Shown here piece after piece: positions 55,466-64,000 of a stretch of 64,000 bases of DNA. This DNA is from Helicobacter mesocricetorum (GTDB lineage Bacteria > Campylobacterota > Campylobacteria > Campylobacterales > Helicobacteraceae). Position 1 is the first letter of the stretch. Each line of letters begins with the position of its first letter. The DNA is taken from positions 24,825 through 88,824 of the forward strand of contig NZ_FZPJ01000004.1 in assembly GCF_900198605.1 (NCBI RefSeq), in the 5' to 3' direction. The notes below the pieces were generated by a model. That model saw only the letters and a program-made list of their open reading frames with translations, was not told the DNA's origin and ran no database searches. Made by a program: the position numbers and the translations under genes.

Positions 55466-56543
55466 ATGAATCCAAATAGTGCAGTAGAACGTGTTAGAAA
55501 TCATCTTGCTTTTAAAATAGGAGAGGTTATGCAGACTAATGATAGTCGGGGGGGGGGGCATTTTATTTAGATTATTGGAAATCCGACATCGTCATAAAAA
55601 ATATTTAAAACACTCTTCAACCTTAAAATATCCAAAATTAGAAACACTTAGTGATTATAAGCAAGCCTTAGAAATTAAAAATAGTTTTACTTATAGATTG
55701 GGCGAGGCATTTATTTATTATTATAGATTTTGGTGGTGTGGCGGATTATTATATTTCTTACTAAACCTTCCAATTATTAAAGCCAATCTTAAAATAGCAG
55801 ATAATCTCCCAAAAGTCTCTGAAGTAGGTGCGTTATTACAAGAACCCCTCCAAAGAATCAAAAAAATTGAAGCCATAGTGGATATTTTTTGGAATTGCAA
55901 ATTACAAGGCATTCCCTTTCGTGGTCAGTTGGGTTAAGACGCCATTGCTTATGTTATTAATTGCCATAAAAAACAAGGATTCTTTGTAGATATTGGAGCG
56001 CATAATGGGAAGGATATTTCAAATACTTATCTTTTTGAGCAATTAGGCTGGAGGGGATTTTGTGTCGAAGCAAATCCTCTTACTTTTGAAAAATTGCGAC
56101 AAAATCGTAAATGTGATGTTTATAATCTAGCCCTTTATTCTAAAAATATTGGGCTTACAAAAATGGCGACATCAAAAAGTGATGTATTAGATACATTAGA
56201 AGTTAATTTAACGCCCTCTCACAAAAAAAGAATAGAAACCAATTCAAGCATTACTTATATTGAAGTGCCTACGGCGACTTTTGATGAAATTATGGAAAAC
56301 TACCCACAAGTTTCTCATATTGATTTTATGTCTTTAGATGTAGAGGGGGGCGAGTTAGAAGTTTTAAAGGGTATTGATTTTTCTAAATATCGCTTTAGCT
56401 GCATCACCATAGAGCATAATTATTTTAAAGACGCACAAAGGGAAGTGATAAATTTATTAAATGCTAAAGGATATAGGATATTAATGTGGAATGGTTGGGA
56501 TTATCTCTTTGTCCCCAAAGAAAATATTTATTGGAATAAGTAG
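55466..56543 (+). pseudogene. FkbM-family methyltransferase, poly-G off and interrupted by a stop
   Basis: From ATG 55466 (AAGGAG site) the frame reads MNPNSAVERVRNHLAFKIG, then enters a run of 11 Gs (55548-55558) and stops at once. Removing one G (or adding two) joins it to the downstream frame, which reads to 56543 except for a TAA at 55935-55937. That codon lies in GQLG-stop-DAIAYVIN, where relatives have GQD, so CAA to TAA is likely. The second part has the SAM motif FFVDIGAHNGKD, CVEANPLTFEKL and MSLDVEGGELEVLKGIDF, typical of FkbM O-methyltransferases. Beside pseI, it probably acted on surface or flagellar glycan. Confidence 0.85.
55548..55558 (+). repeat. Poly-G tract of 11
   Basis: The only homopolymer above seven Gs that I found in the window. 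Its place near the 5' end of a glycan-modifying gene is typical of slipped-strand phase variation in Helicobacter and Campylobacter. Eleven Gs is the off length; ten or thirteen would restore the frame to the next stop. Confidence 0.85.
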
Positions 56544-56735
56544 TGGGTAAGACTGGGACAAGCATTAGAATGCAACCTTAAAATAAGTGATAGTAAAGCA
56601 ACAATGGAGGGCTTAGAGGGCAAGAACATATTAGAGTGCGCCCCTAAAATAAGTGATAGCAAAGCACACAAGTCGCATTTAATCGCAGGAAGGCATTTGG
56701 AGGTTTGGAGGTTTGGATATTTGGAAGTTTTATAA
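56544..56735 (+). repeat. In-frame tail with two 66-nt-spaced repeats after the methyltransferase stop
   Basis: The methyltransferase frame stays open after its TAG (56541-56543) for 63 codons, to TAA at 56733-56735. It contains two related blocks, 56565-56603 and 56631-56669, coding LECNLKISDSKA and LECAPKISDSKA, 22 codons apart. Either TAG replaced CAG and the protein was longer, or this is the end of another deleted gene. Confidence 0.6.
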
Positions 56736-56760
56736 GAGGCTTAGGCTAGGTAGTCTAAAC

Positions 56761-58077
56761 CTAGCGCATAAAATTTATCCAAAAATCCTCAAAAAGATAA
56801 GCGGATAAAAAATAGCCAAGAGGAAGGTTGATTGCCACCCCGATACTAAAGGCTAAAAAGGGCTTGTAACCCACAGCGATGATTTGCTTAAATTGCGTAT
56901 TTAAGCCAATGCACAAAAATGTCCAAGTAAAAACCCAATTTCGCAAAGTTTTAATCACCCCTAAAGATTCTTTAGAAAATTGCTGATTTGTTGTGGAATC
57001 AAGATTGAGGGTTAAGAGGCTAACAACCACAGAGGCAATGATAAATCCTAAAATAAATTTTGGAAATCTCTCCCAGATGATCTTTGGGCTTGCTTGTGTG
57101 TTTTCTTGTTTGTGCCATAAGCATACGGACAAAAAGGCGACAAGCACCGCCCAAATCCCTACAAACATATCCCTGCCAATGACTTTAATAAGCGTAAAAG
57201 CTGCGATAGCGCGCTCATCCCCGATAGATTGCGCAGCGGCTAACCCAGCAGAATCAGCGAATTCTGAAGTCCCAATCCAAGCCCCAGCTACTCCAGCATC
57301 TAAGCCTAGTGCCTTGCAAAATATCGGTAGCAAAACCACCATCACCACCGCCCATAAAACAACGATGCTAATAGCAAGGCTAATGTGTTCTTGTTTTGCC
57401 TTTGCGGCATTGCCAATTACAATGGAGGCACTAACGCCACAAATAGAGCCTCCAGCTCCCAAAGTCGCGCCAAAGCTTGGGTCTAGCTTAAAAAGCTTGG
57501 TTGCGGAAAAATAAATACTCCAAAAAGTAATAATCGTAATAATACAAGCCTGTAAAATCGCAACTCCACCAGCACTTATCAAAAGCGTTAAAGGCAGTGT
57601 CGCACCCATAAGCACGATTCCGATTTTGACATAAAATTCTGTGAGTAAAGAATCTTTAAGCCATTGCGGGAGTTTTACAAAATTCCCTAGAAATAGCCCA
57701 ATAAGCAGTGCAACTAGCGGGGATTCTAATTGAAATTCTTTGGCATTAGTGTGAGTGCTAATCAAAAATACAAGAATGCTAAGGGCAAATAAAACGCAAA
57801 AACCCAAAACAAAGTTCAAAAGATTCTTATTTAAAAACCTCGAAACAATGCCAAACCAAACCCCAAAAAAGCAAAATAAAGCAAGGAAGTTTAAAAAGGA
57901 GAGATTTTTAAAAGCATTGACTATCTCCCCTCCACTCCAAGAGCTAAATTTTACATTAAAGACTTTAGCGATAGAAAACCCATCAACAAACCAAAGAAAG
58001 CTAATGAGTAAAACCAAAAATAGACCAATGATATTAGCCCAACTATCTTCTTTTTGTAACCAATGTATTTTTTCCAT
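56761..58077 (-). CDS. YeiH-family putative sulfate/sulfur-compound exporter
   Basis: A 438-residue membrane protein of UPF0324 with about eleven helices. Typical blocks are KIGIVLMGATLPLTLL, GAGGSICGVSASIVIGNAAKAK and WIGTSEFADSAGLAAAQSIGD. Family members are annotated as putative sulfate exporters, with little biochemistry. Its place directly after sulfite reductase and siroheme synthase genes, on the same strand, supports a sulfur role. Gap to the next gene is 54 bases. Confidence 0.85.
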   Translation of the reverse strand: MEKIHWLQKEDSWANIIGLFLVLLISFLWFVDGFSIAKVFNVKFSSWSGGEIVNAFKNLSFLNFLALFCFFGVWFGIVSRFLNKNLLNFVLGFCVLFALSILVFLISTHTNAKEFQLESPLVALLIGLFLGNFVKLPQWLKDSLLTEFYVKIGIVLMGATLPLTLLISAGGVAILQACIITIITFWSIYFSATKLFKLDPSFGATLGAGGSICGVSASIVIGNAAKAKQEHISLAISIVVLWAVVMVVLLPIFCKALGLDAGVAGAWIGTSEFADSAGLAAAQSIGDERAIAAFTLIKVIGRDMFVGIWAVLVAFLSVCLWHKQENTQASPKIIWERFPKFILGFIIASVVVSLLTLNLDSTTNQQFSKESLGVIKTLRNWVFTWTFLCIGLNTQFKQIIAVGYKPFLAFSIGVAINLPLGYFLSAYLFEDFWINFMR

Positions 58078-58131
58078 AATTATCCTTTTTATTTTTTATA
58101 ATTATTGCTTTGATGATTTATTAAAGTAGGT

Positions 58132-59415
58132 TTATAAAATGATTCTTTGCCCCAAAAAGGGCATACATAGGCATTTTTCCACTGCTTTGCCAAGGATTAA
58201 AATTGCAGGTTTGTCGCACATTGTAGCCATTTGTTCTAATTGGTCTAATGTGCCAATGATGGTTTTTTGCTCTTTGCAATCCACTTTAGAAATGAATGCC
58301 GCAGGGGTTGAGAGCGGGATTTCTAGCTCTTTTGCGCTTTGAGTGATTTTAGCAGCAAAGCTATAAGCCATCATTACAATCAAAGTATAAGGAGAGTTTT
58401 TAAGATAATAAAGCCACTCTGTATGAAAAATATTTTCTTTTAAATGCGCAGAGACAATCAGCACTCCAGAACTCACTCCTCGCAAGGTTGGGGTTATTCC
58501 ACTTGTTAGTGCGCCACTTAGGCTAGAGCTAAGTCCGCTAATGCACTCTACTTCAATGCCGCAAGATTTTAAAAAGCTCCCCTCCTCAAAAACTCTACCA
58601 AAGATAACAGGATCTCCCCCCTTTAATCTCCCGACATTTTTCCCCTCTTTTGCGTATTTTAGCATTAATGCGTTGATGTCCTCTTGCGAAAAACTAGGTT
58701 TGCCCTTTTGCTTCCCTACGCAAATGCAAGTAACCCCAATCTCGCCTAAAAGATTATAAATCTCTTTGCCAATTAGATTATCCAAAAGAGCAATATCTAG
58801 TAGATAAAAAGTCTCTAATGCTTTTAGGGTTAGGCTTTGGATACTATTTGGACCACAGCCAATGATAAAAACTTTCCCAAGAGATACTTGGCATTCTTTC
58901 CTTACTTGCTCTTTATTGATGGGGTGAATTTTTGGGTTTTGGCGCATTTGTTTAAGTTTTTCTAGGAGCGGCTTGAAGGATTTTGGCAAGATTGTAGCGA
59001 TTTTATCTCGGATACTTTGGGCGAGGATTGGGCTAAAACCATTGGTGCTAACAAGGATACTTAAGTCCTCATAGCGGGCAATAGCCCCAAAATAAAAATC
59101 GCAAAACTTAGGATTATCCACGACATTTAAAAGATAGCCAAATTCTTTGCGTCTCTCCCATAAATATGCGCCAAGTTTCTCATCGCCACTTGCGTCAATA
59201 ACAATCTCAAAATCTCGCAAAATAGAATTGCTAATTTCATTTGCCTCTATCAAAAAGTCCTCAAAATATGGGCTTTTAATCTCTTTTGCGATGATGGTTA
59301 CTTCCCACTTTGCCTCCATTAAAACTATGTGTTTTTGTCTAGCAACATTCCCTGCGCCAATGAGTAGTGTTTTTTTGGGCGTTAGGGCAAGAGGGAGTGT
59401 GAAAGAATCTTGCAT
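58132..59415 (-). CDS. cysG: Siroheme synthase CysG (bifunctional)
   Basis: A 427-residue fusion. The N-terminal part (1-150) is the precorrin-2 dehydrogenase/ferrochelatase domain with LLIGAGNVARQKHIVLMEA. The C-terminal part (about 180-427) is uroporphyrinogen-III C-methyltransferase with KVFIIGCGPNSIQSLTLKA and RLKGGDPVIFGRVFEE. It makes siroheme for the upstream reductase. Its ATG overlaps the reductase stop by one base. Confidence 0.94.
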   Translation of the reverse strand: MQDSFTLPLALTPKKTLLIGAGNVARQKHIVLMEAKWEVTIIAKEIKSPYFEDFLIEANEISNSILRDFEIVIDASGDEKLGAYLWERRKEFGYLLNVVDNPKFCDFYFGAIARYEDLSILVSTNGFSPILAQSIRDKIATILPKSFKPLLEKLKQMRQNPKIHPINKEQVRKECQVSLGKVFIIGCGPNSIQSLTLKALETFYLLDIALLDNLIGKEIYNLLGEIGVTCICVGKQKGKPSFSQEDINALMLKYAKEGKNVGRLKGGDPVIFGRVFEEGSFLKSCGIEVECISGLSSSLSGALTSGITPTLRGVSSGVLIVSAHLKENIFHTEWLYYLKNSPYTLIVMMAYSFAAKITQSAKELEIPLSTPAAFISKVDCKEQKTIIGTLDQLEQMATMCDKPAILILGKAVEKCLCMPFLGQRIIL

Positions 59416-61139
59416 TAATTTTCCTCGCCGATTCCATTTTTCTTTAAAGAATCAGAAAATAACTCCTCACTCCCCCAATCATAATAAGGTCTTGGATTTT
59501 CTGCAAAATCTGGGATTTTTTCAAAAGATTGTGCGATTTTTATAATCTCGTCCTCTCCTTTACTATCTACCCAAGATTCAAAGGTTTTAAACCGCTTTTG
59601 AACTTTCAGAAACTCTACTAAGACTTTATAGACAAATTCTGGCAAATAAAAGGCTGCAATTTGTGTGATTTTCTTTGCAAATCTTGTTTTTCCCTCTTTT
59701 ATAATTCCACCTGCTACGACATTATAAGCAGGATAGGGGATTCCATTTTGTCTTTGTATTTTTCCAAAAAAGCCTAAATTTGCGGTGAAATGATTACCGC
59801 AAGAGTTTGGACAGCCAGAGAGCTGAATCCTAAAGCCTTGTAATTTGTCTAAATCAATGTTTTTTTCTAGCAAATATCTTTCTATCTCCTGTATGGCTCC
59901 TCGTGGTCGGGCTATTCCAAGCTGACAGGTTGCAGCACCTGTGCAAGCGACCATATCGCCAAAGAGGCTTGCTAGCTTACTTTGGGGCGAAAACTCTGTA
60001 ATGATAGGGTAGAGCTTTAAGAGAATCTCTGCGCTTAGGTTTCTTAAATAGAGATTTTGATTTTGACCAAAGGATATGCAGTGCGGATTTGCGCCCTTTA
60101 GTGCGTTAGCTAATTTTTCTGCGCTTTTATAGGGGATATCCCCTAGAGTGAGTGGGACTTTAACATAAAAGTAGCCATCTTGTTTTTGCTCTCCTACGAA
60201 GCGATTCCACCAGAGTTTTTCCTCTTTTGTTATTTTTGGCAATGCTTGTTGCTCTAATCTTGGGAGTTTAATGGAGGATTTTGAGATTTTAATCTCCCAA
60301 TCTTTAGAAGTTTCTTTGAGATGGTGTATTTCTTGCTCTATTAAGCTTACTAGCTCCTCAATGCCTATTTTATCGGCTAAAAATCGCAATCTAGCAGAAT
60401 GTTTATTTTCTCTATTTCCGTGTTTATCAAAGACTTGTTTGACAGCTTGGGCGAATAAAAAGCATTCTTTAGCCGGTAAAAAATCTAGGATTTTATGCCC
60501 CAAGCGACTTTTAGAACCCATTCCCCCAGCAATATAGACGATAAAGCCTTTTTTGTTGCCCTTTTTGGTAGCGATAAATCCCACATCAGTAATCGTTGCA
60601 GTGGCTCTATCTGCCCTAGAGCTTGAAAAAGAGATTTTAAATTTTCTAGGCAGAGTAAAGGAATCTTTTAATTCTAACATCTTGCTTGTCAAGGCATTAG
60701 CATAGGGTTGCACATCAAAGACATCATCTTTGGCGATTCCAGAGAGTGCGTCCCCTACTATTCCGCGCACACAATTCCCCCCGCTACCGCGCCCACTAAG
60801 CCCTAGTTTATGTAGCTCTTGTGTAACTACACAGAGATTTTCAAAAGCCACATAATGAAGCTGAATCCCGCCTCGTGTCGTGATATGTAAGCTTTTATTA
60901 GCATATTTGTCCGCTAATTTTGAGATTCCAAGTAATTGTTTGGGTGTGATTTGCCCGCTATGGGTTTTAATCCGCACCATATAGGTGTTTTTCTCCCTTT
61001 GTTCATAGATTCCATAAGATACGCGGATAGTCTTGAAAGTCGCCTCATCAAGCTTTTTGTTTTTAAAATCTTGCCAACTCTTTACCAAAAAATCAAAATC
61101 GTTTTTTAAAACAGAATCGGGTATCACATAATGGCTCAT
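59415..61139 (-). CDS. Siroheme-dependent sulfite (or nitrite) reductase hemoprotein
   Basis: A 574-residue NirA/CysI-type enzyme with two ferrodoxin-like halves. The [4Fe-4S]-siroheme cysteines are in CTGAATCQLGIARPRGA and SGCPNSCGNHFTANLG (Cx5C and Cx3C). RGGIQLHYVAFENL and GRGSGGNCVRGIVGD are substrate/siroheme contacts. Six-electron reduction of sulfite to sulfide (or nitrite to ammonia). No flavoprotein partner CysJ is encoded here, so the donor may be ferredoxin. Sulfite is favoured by the YeiH and CysG context. Confidence 0.9.
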   Translation of the reverse strand: MSHYVIPDSVLKNDFDFLVKSWQDFKNKKLDEATFKTIRVSYGIYEQREKNTYMVRIKTHSGQITPKQLLGISKLADKYANKSLHITTRGGIQLHYVAFENLCVVTQELHKLGLSGRGSGGNCVRGIVGDALSGIAKDDVFDVQPYANALTSKMLELKDSFTLPRKFKISFSSSRADRATATITDVGFIATKKGNKKGFIVYIAGGMGSKSRLGHKILDFLPAKECFLFAQAVKQVFDKHGNRENKHSARLRFLADKIGIEELVSLIEQEIHHLKETSKDWEIKISKSSIKLPRLEQQALPKITKEEKLWWNRFVGEQKQDGYFYVKVPLTLGDIPYKSAEKLANALKGANPHCISFGQNQNLYLRNLSAEILLKLYPIITEFSPQSKLASLFGDMVACTGAATCQLGIARPRGAIQEIERYLLEKNIDLDKLQGFRIQLSGCPNSCGNHFTANLGFFGKIQRQNGIPYPAYNVVAGGIIKEGKTRFAKKITQIAAFYLPEFVYKVLVEFLKVQKRFKTFESWVDSKGEDEIIKIAQSFEKIPDFAENPRPYYDWGSEELFSDSLKKNGIGEEN

Positions 61140-61436
61140 AAATTTTCCTTGAAATTTAATCTAAAGTGGTAATCTTAACTTTTAAATCTTTAAAATTTTA
61201 TAAATACACTATGTATTTGTAAAAATATATTATTTAAATCCATAGAGCTTCAATATTTCTTTGTAGATTTTAAGCAAAGTGCAGAAAAGAGTAATGTGTG
61301 GCAAAAAAGTAGAGTGGTGTTGAAGTGGTGCTAAAGTTACCCCAACCCTTAAATCAAAATAAATTCTCTAAATCTAAATCCCCCCAAAGCTAAATCCTCT
61401 AAACTTCCCCCTAAGCTCTATTTAATATAAATTTAC
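61140..61436. other. Divergent intergenic region with a palindrome upstream of the sulfite reductase
   Basis: AAATACA-CTA-TGTATTT (61202-61218) is a perfect 7-3-7 inverted repeat about 65 bases upstream of the reductase start, a possible operator. A minus-strand TATAAA lies beside it. The rest is AT-rich with no gene. Confidence 0.45.
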
Positions 61437-61442
61437 TATAAT
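61437..61442 (+). promoter_or_regulatory. Possible -10 of the 16S rRNA transcript
   Basis: TATAAT with no convincing -35. If used, the precursor leader would be about 990 nt. Other promoters nearer the gene are possible in this AT-rich DNA. Confidence 0.3.
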
Positions 61443-62280
61443 TTCACTTCCTTTTTTGCATTTTAAAAGGGTTCTTTGAAAATTCAGCTATTAATTTTAT
61501 AGGTATTAATAGAGAGAAAGTTCTTAAAGCTTTTAAGGAAGTGAAACTAATTAATGAGTTAAACTCAAATATTTAATCATTCACTTATTCACTAAAAGAA
61601 TACTAAGAATAATTTATTAAGATATTCTTTGCTACTAATATAAAGCAAAGCATTCACCTATCTTTTTAAAACAATACTCTATTATTAAACTTTAGTGTTC
61701 TCTCTAGCATTTAGAGTATCTCTAAGATTTAGCATAAAGAAATTTCAATAATCTAACAATAATGTAAAAATGTTCTTTAATCTTTTAATGTATTACCACA
61801 TTAAAGTTAAATGATCTTTGACAACTAAGCAGGAAATTAAAAGAAAGAACTTTCTTATTTAATTTTCTAAAATACTAAAACTCATTTATTACTTTGATGT
61901 TTTATCTTTAAGGTTTAAAGTTTTATAACCAATAAGATTCTCTTTTAAAACTAAAAACACTTTAGGGATTATTTGATGATAAATCTTTTAAAGGCTAAAG
62001 TCTTTAAATAAAGAATCTAAACTAAAACCTAACCATAAAACAAAAGTCTAAACAGAGATTTTGAGATTTTAGGACAAACTAATCCAAAAGGGCTTTATAG
62101 ATTTAATCTTTAAATCCTATAAACTCTAACTTTAGAGAATATTTATCTTACATACATCTAAGATAGAATCCTCTTAAAAGCAATATGCTTAAATTCTTTT
62201 AGAATGTTTCTTTAGTAATATTAAACAAAGACTTCTAAATCATTTAGGGTTTATGCTAATTAATCTTTAGCTTAACCTCA
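61443..62280 (+). other. Long AT-rich leader of the 16S rRNA
   Basis: No gene is visible. A boxA-like TGTTCTTTAA lies at 61771-61780. The 5' strand of the 16S processing stem is at 61811-61850. The remaining DNA is AT-rich with no tRNA or ORF that I recognise. Confidence 0.55.
61817..61836 (+). promoter_or_regulatory. 5' half of the 16S precursor processing stem
   Basis: TTTGACAACTAAGCAGGAAA here is complementary to 63974-63991 after the 16S gene. Outside it the pairing continues with G-U pairs (GATC against GATT), and inside it AAAGAAAG pairs with CTTTCTT. This is the expected RNase III stem of pre-16S. Confidence 0.75.
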
Positions 62281-62432
62281 TTGGAGAGTTTGCTTACTAT
62301 TCATTTAGTTTGTCAAACTCCCCAATATTACTTTTGGAGAGTTTCTATCCCATTAATTTGGAGATACAAACTCTCTTTTACTTTTGGAGAGTTTTTGCCA
62401 TCTATTTTATTTTTGGCTCAAACTCCCCAATA
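62281..62432 (+). repeat. Array of repeats copying the 16S 5' end
   Basis: TTGGAGAGTTT occurs at 62281, 62334 and 62384 before the true 16S copy at 62437; a shortened TTGGAGA is at 62358. The reverse complement-like CAAACTCCCCAA occurs at 62314-62325 and 62419-62430, with ACAAACTCTC at 62366. The copy at 62419-62430 could pair with the 5' end of mature 16S. Confidence 0.8.
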
Positions 62433-63930
<1,498 letters not shown>

Positions 63931-63973
63931 CAAGAGAAACTACTAAATATTTGTTTATTTAGTAAATCTTTCT

Positions 63974-63991
63974 TTTCCTGCTTAGTTGTCA
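63974..63991 (+). promoter_or_regulatory. 3' half of the 16S precursor processing stem
   Basis: TTTCCTGCTTAGTTGTCA is the reverse complement of 61819-61836, about 44 nt past the 16S 3' end. Confidence 0.75.
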
Positions 63992-64000
63992 GAGATTGTT

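Noticed and set aside
56993..57514. 173-codon plus-strand ORF opposite the YeiH gene
   Set aside because: Antisense shadow of a clear membrane transporter with no ribosome site.

Overview
The window is a low-GC chromosome segment from a Helicobacter species (Campylobacterota). Direct evidence is the complete 16S rRNA gene at the right end. It is supported by gene content and by blocks that, from memory, match Helicobacter pylori order: rplM-rpsI; rnj-ksgA; purD-RDD-lptD-PRTase-pnp-atpE; exbB-exbD-tonB; fliW/bamD-lon; pyrD-M16 peptidase-dapA-SDR-pgsA. Arginine-biosynthesis genes (argB, argD), an ECF Ni/Co transporter and assimilatory sulfite reduction, together with the 16S text, suggest an enterohepatic species near H. 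pullorum/H. canadensis. The species assignment is inference.

Layout. 1-1237: 5' part of a Tat-exported zinc alcohol dehydrogenase (minus strand, cut by the window edge). 1743-3911: serine transporter, then ribosomal proteins L13 and S9. 3912-4538: decayed DNA. 4539-10635: minus-strand operon (CoA-binding protein, threonine dehydratase, polytopic membrane protein, lone pseudopilin, KsgA, RNase J). 10788-12067: MoeB-like enzyme and a cytochrome c, convergent. 12438-19623: purine, LPS-export and RNA-decay genes ending with atpE, then tRNA-Leu(GAG). 19911-23197: TonB energising system, a 2-hydroxyacid dehydrogenase, argB. 23274-27653: flagellar hook gene flgE with a sigma-54 promoter, then miaA, proC, fliW. 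27853-37149: bamD, lon, rnhB, argD, msrA, glpQ, clpB. 37258-44078: an eight-gene operon pyrD to cmoB. 44140-47843: a YceI protein, a glycerol-facilitator relic, and cbiMQO. 47848-53268 (minus): CsoR-type regulator, DcuC, YbeY, Xth and a large AsmA-like protein. 53464-56735: accessory flagellar/glycan region (sigma-28-type small protein, PseI, a candidate type I toxin-antitoxin locus, a broken poly-G FkbM methyltransferase). 56761-61139 (minus): sulfite reductase, siroheme synthase and a YeiH-type exporter. 61140-64000: unusually long 16S leader and the 16S gene.

The most interesting region is 54784-55465. It holds an unannotated 22-codon hydrophobic peptide gene on the minus strand with a strong Shine-Dalgarno. 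Inside that ORF, on the plus strand, lies a perfect TTGACA-N17-TATAAT promoter firing antisense across the peptide's start and leader. The leader forms a 10-bp hairpin whose loop is complementary to the Shine-Dalgarno, and a 47-nt direct repeat flanks the locus. This is the architecture of a type I toxin-antitoxin system. Just downstream, an FkbM methyltransferase carries an 11-G tract in the off register plus an in-frame stop. The 16S leader is also odd: it repeats the 5' end of mature 16S several times, and its predicted RNase III stem lies about 600 nt upstream of the gene.
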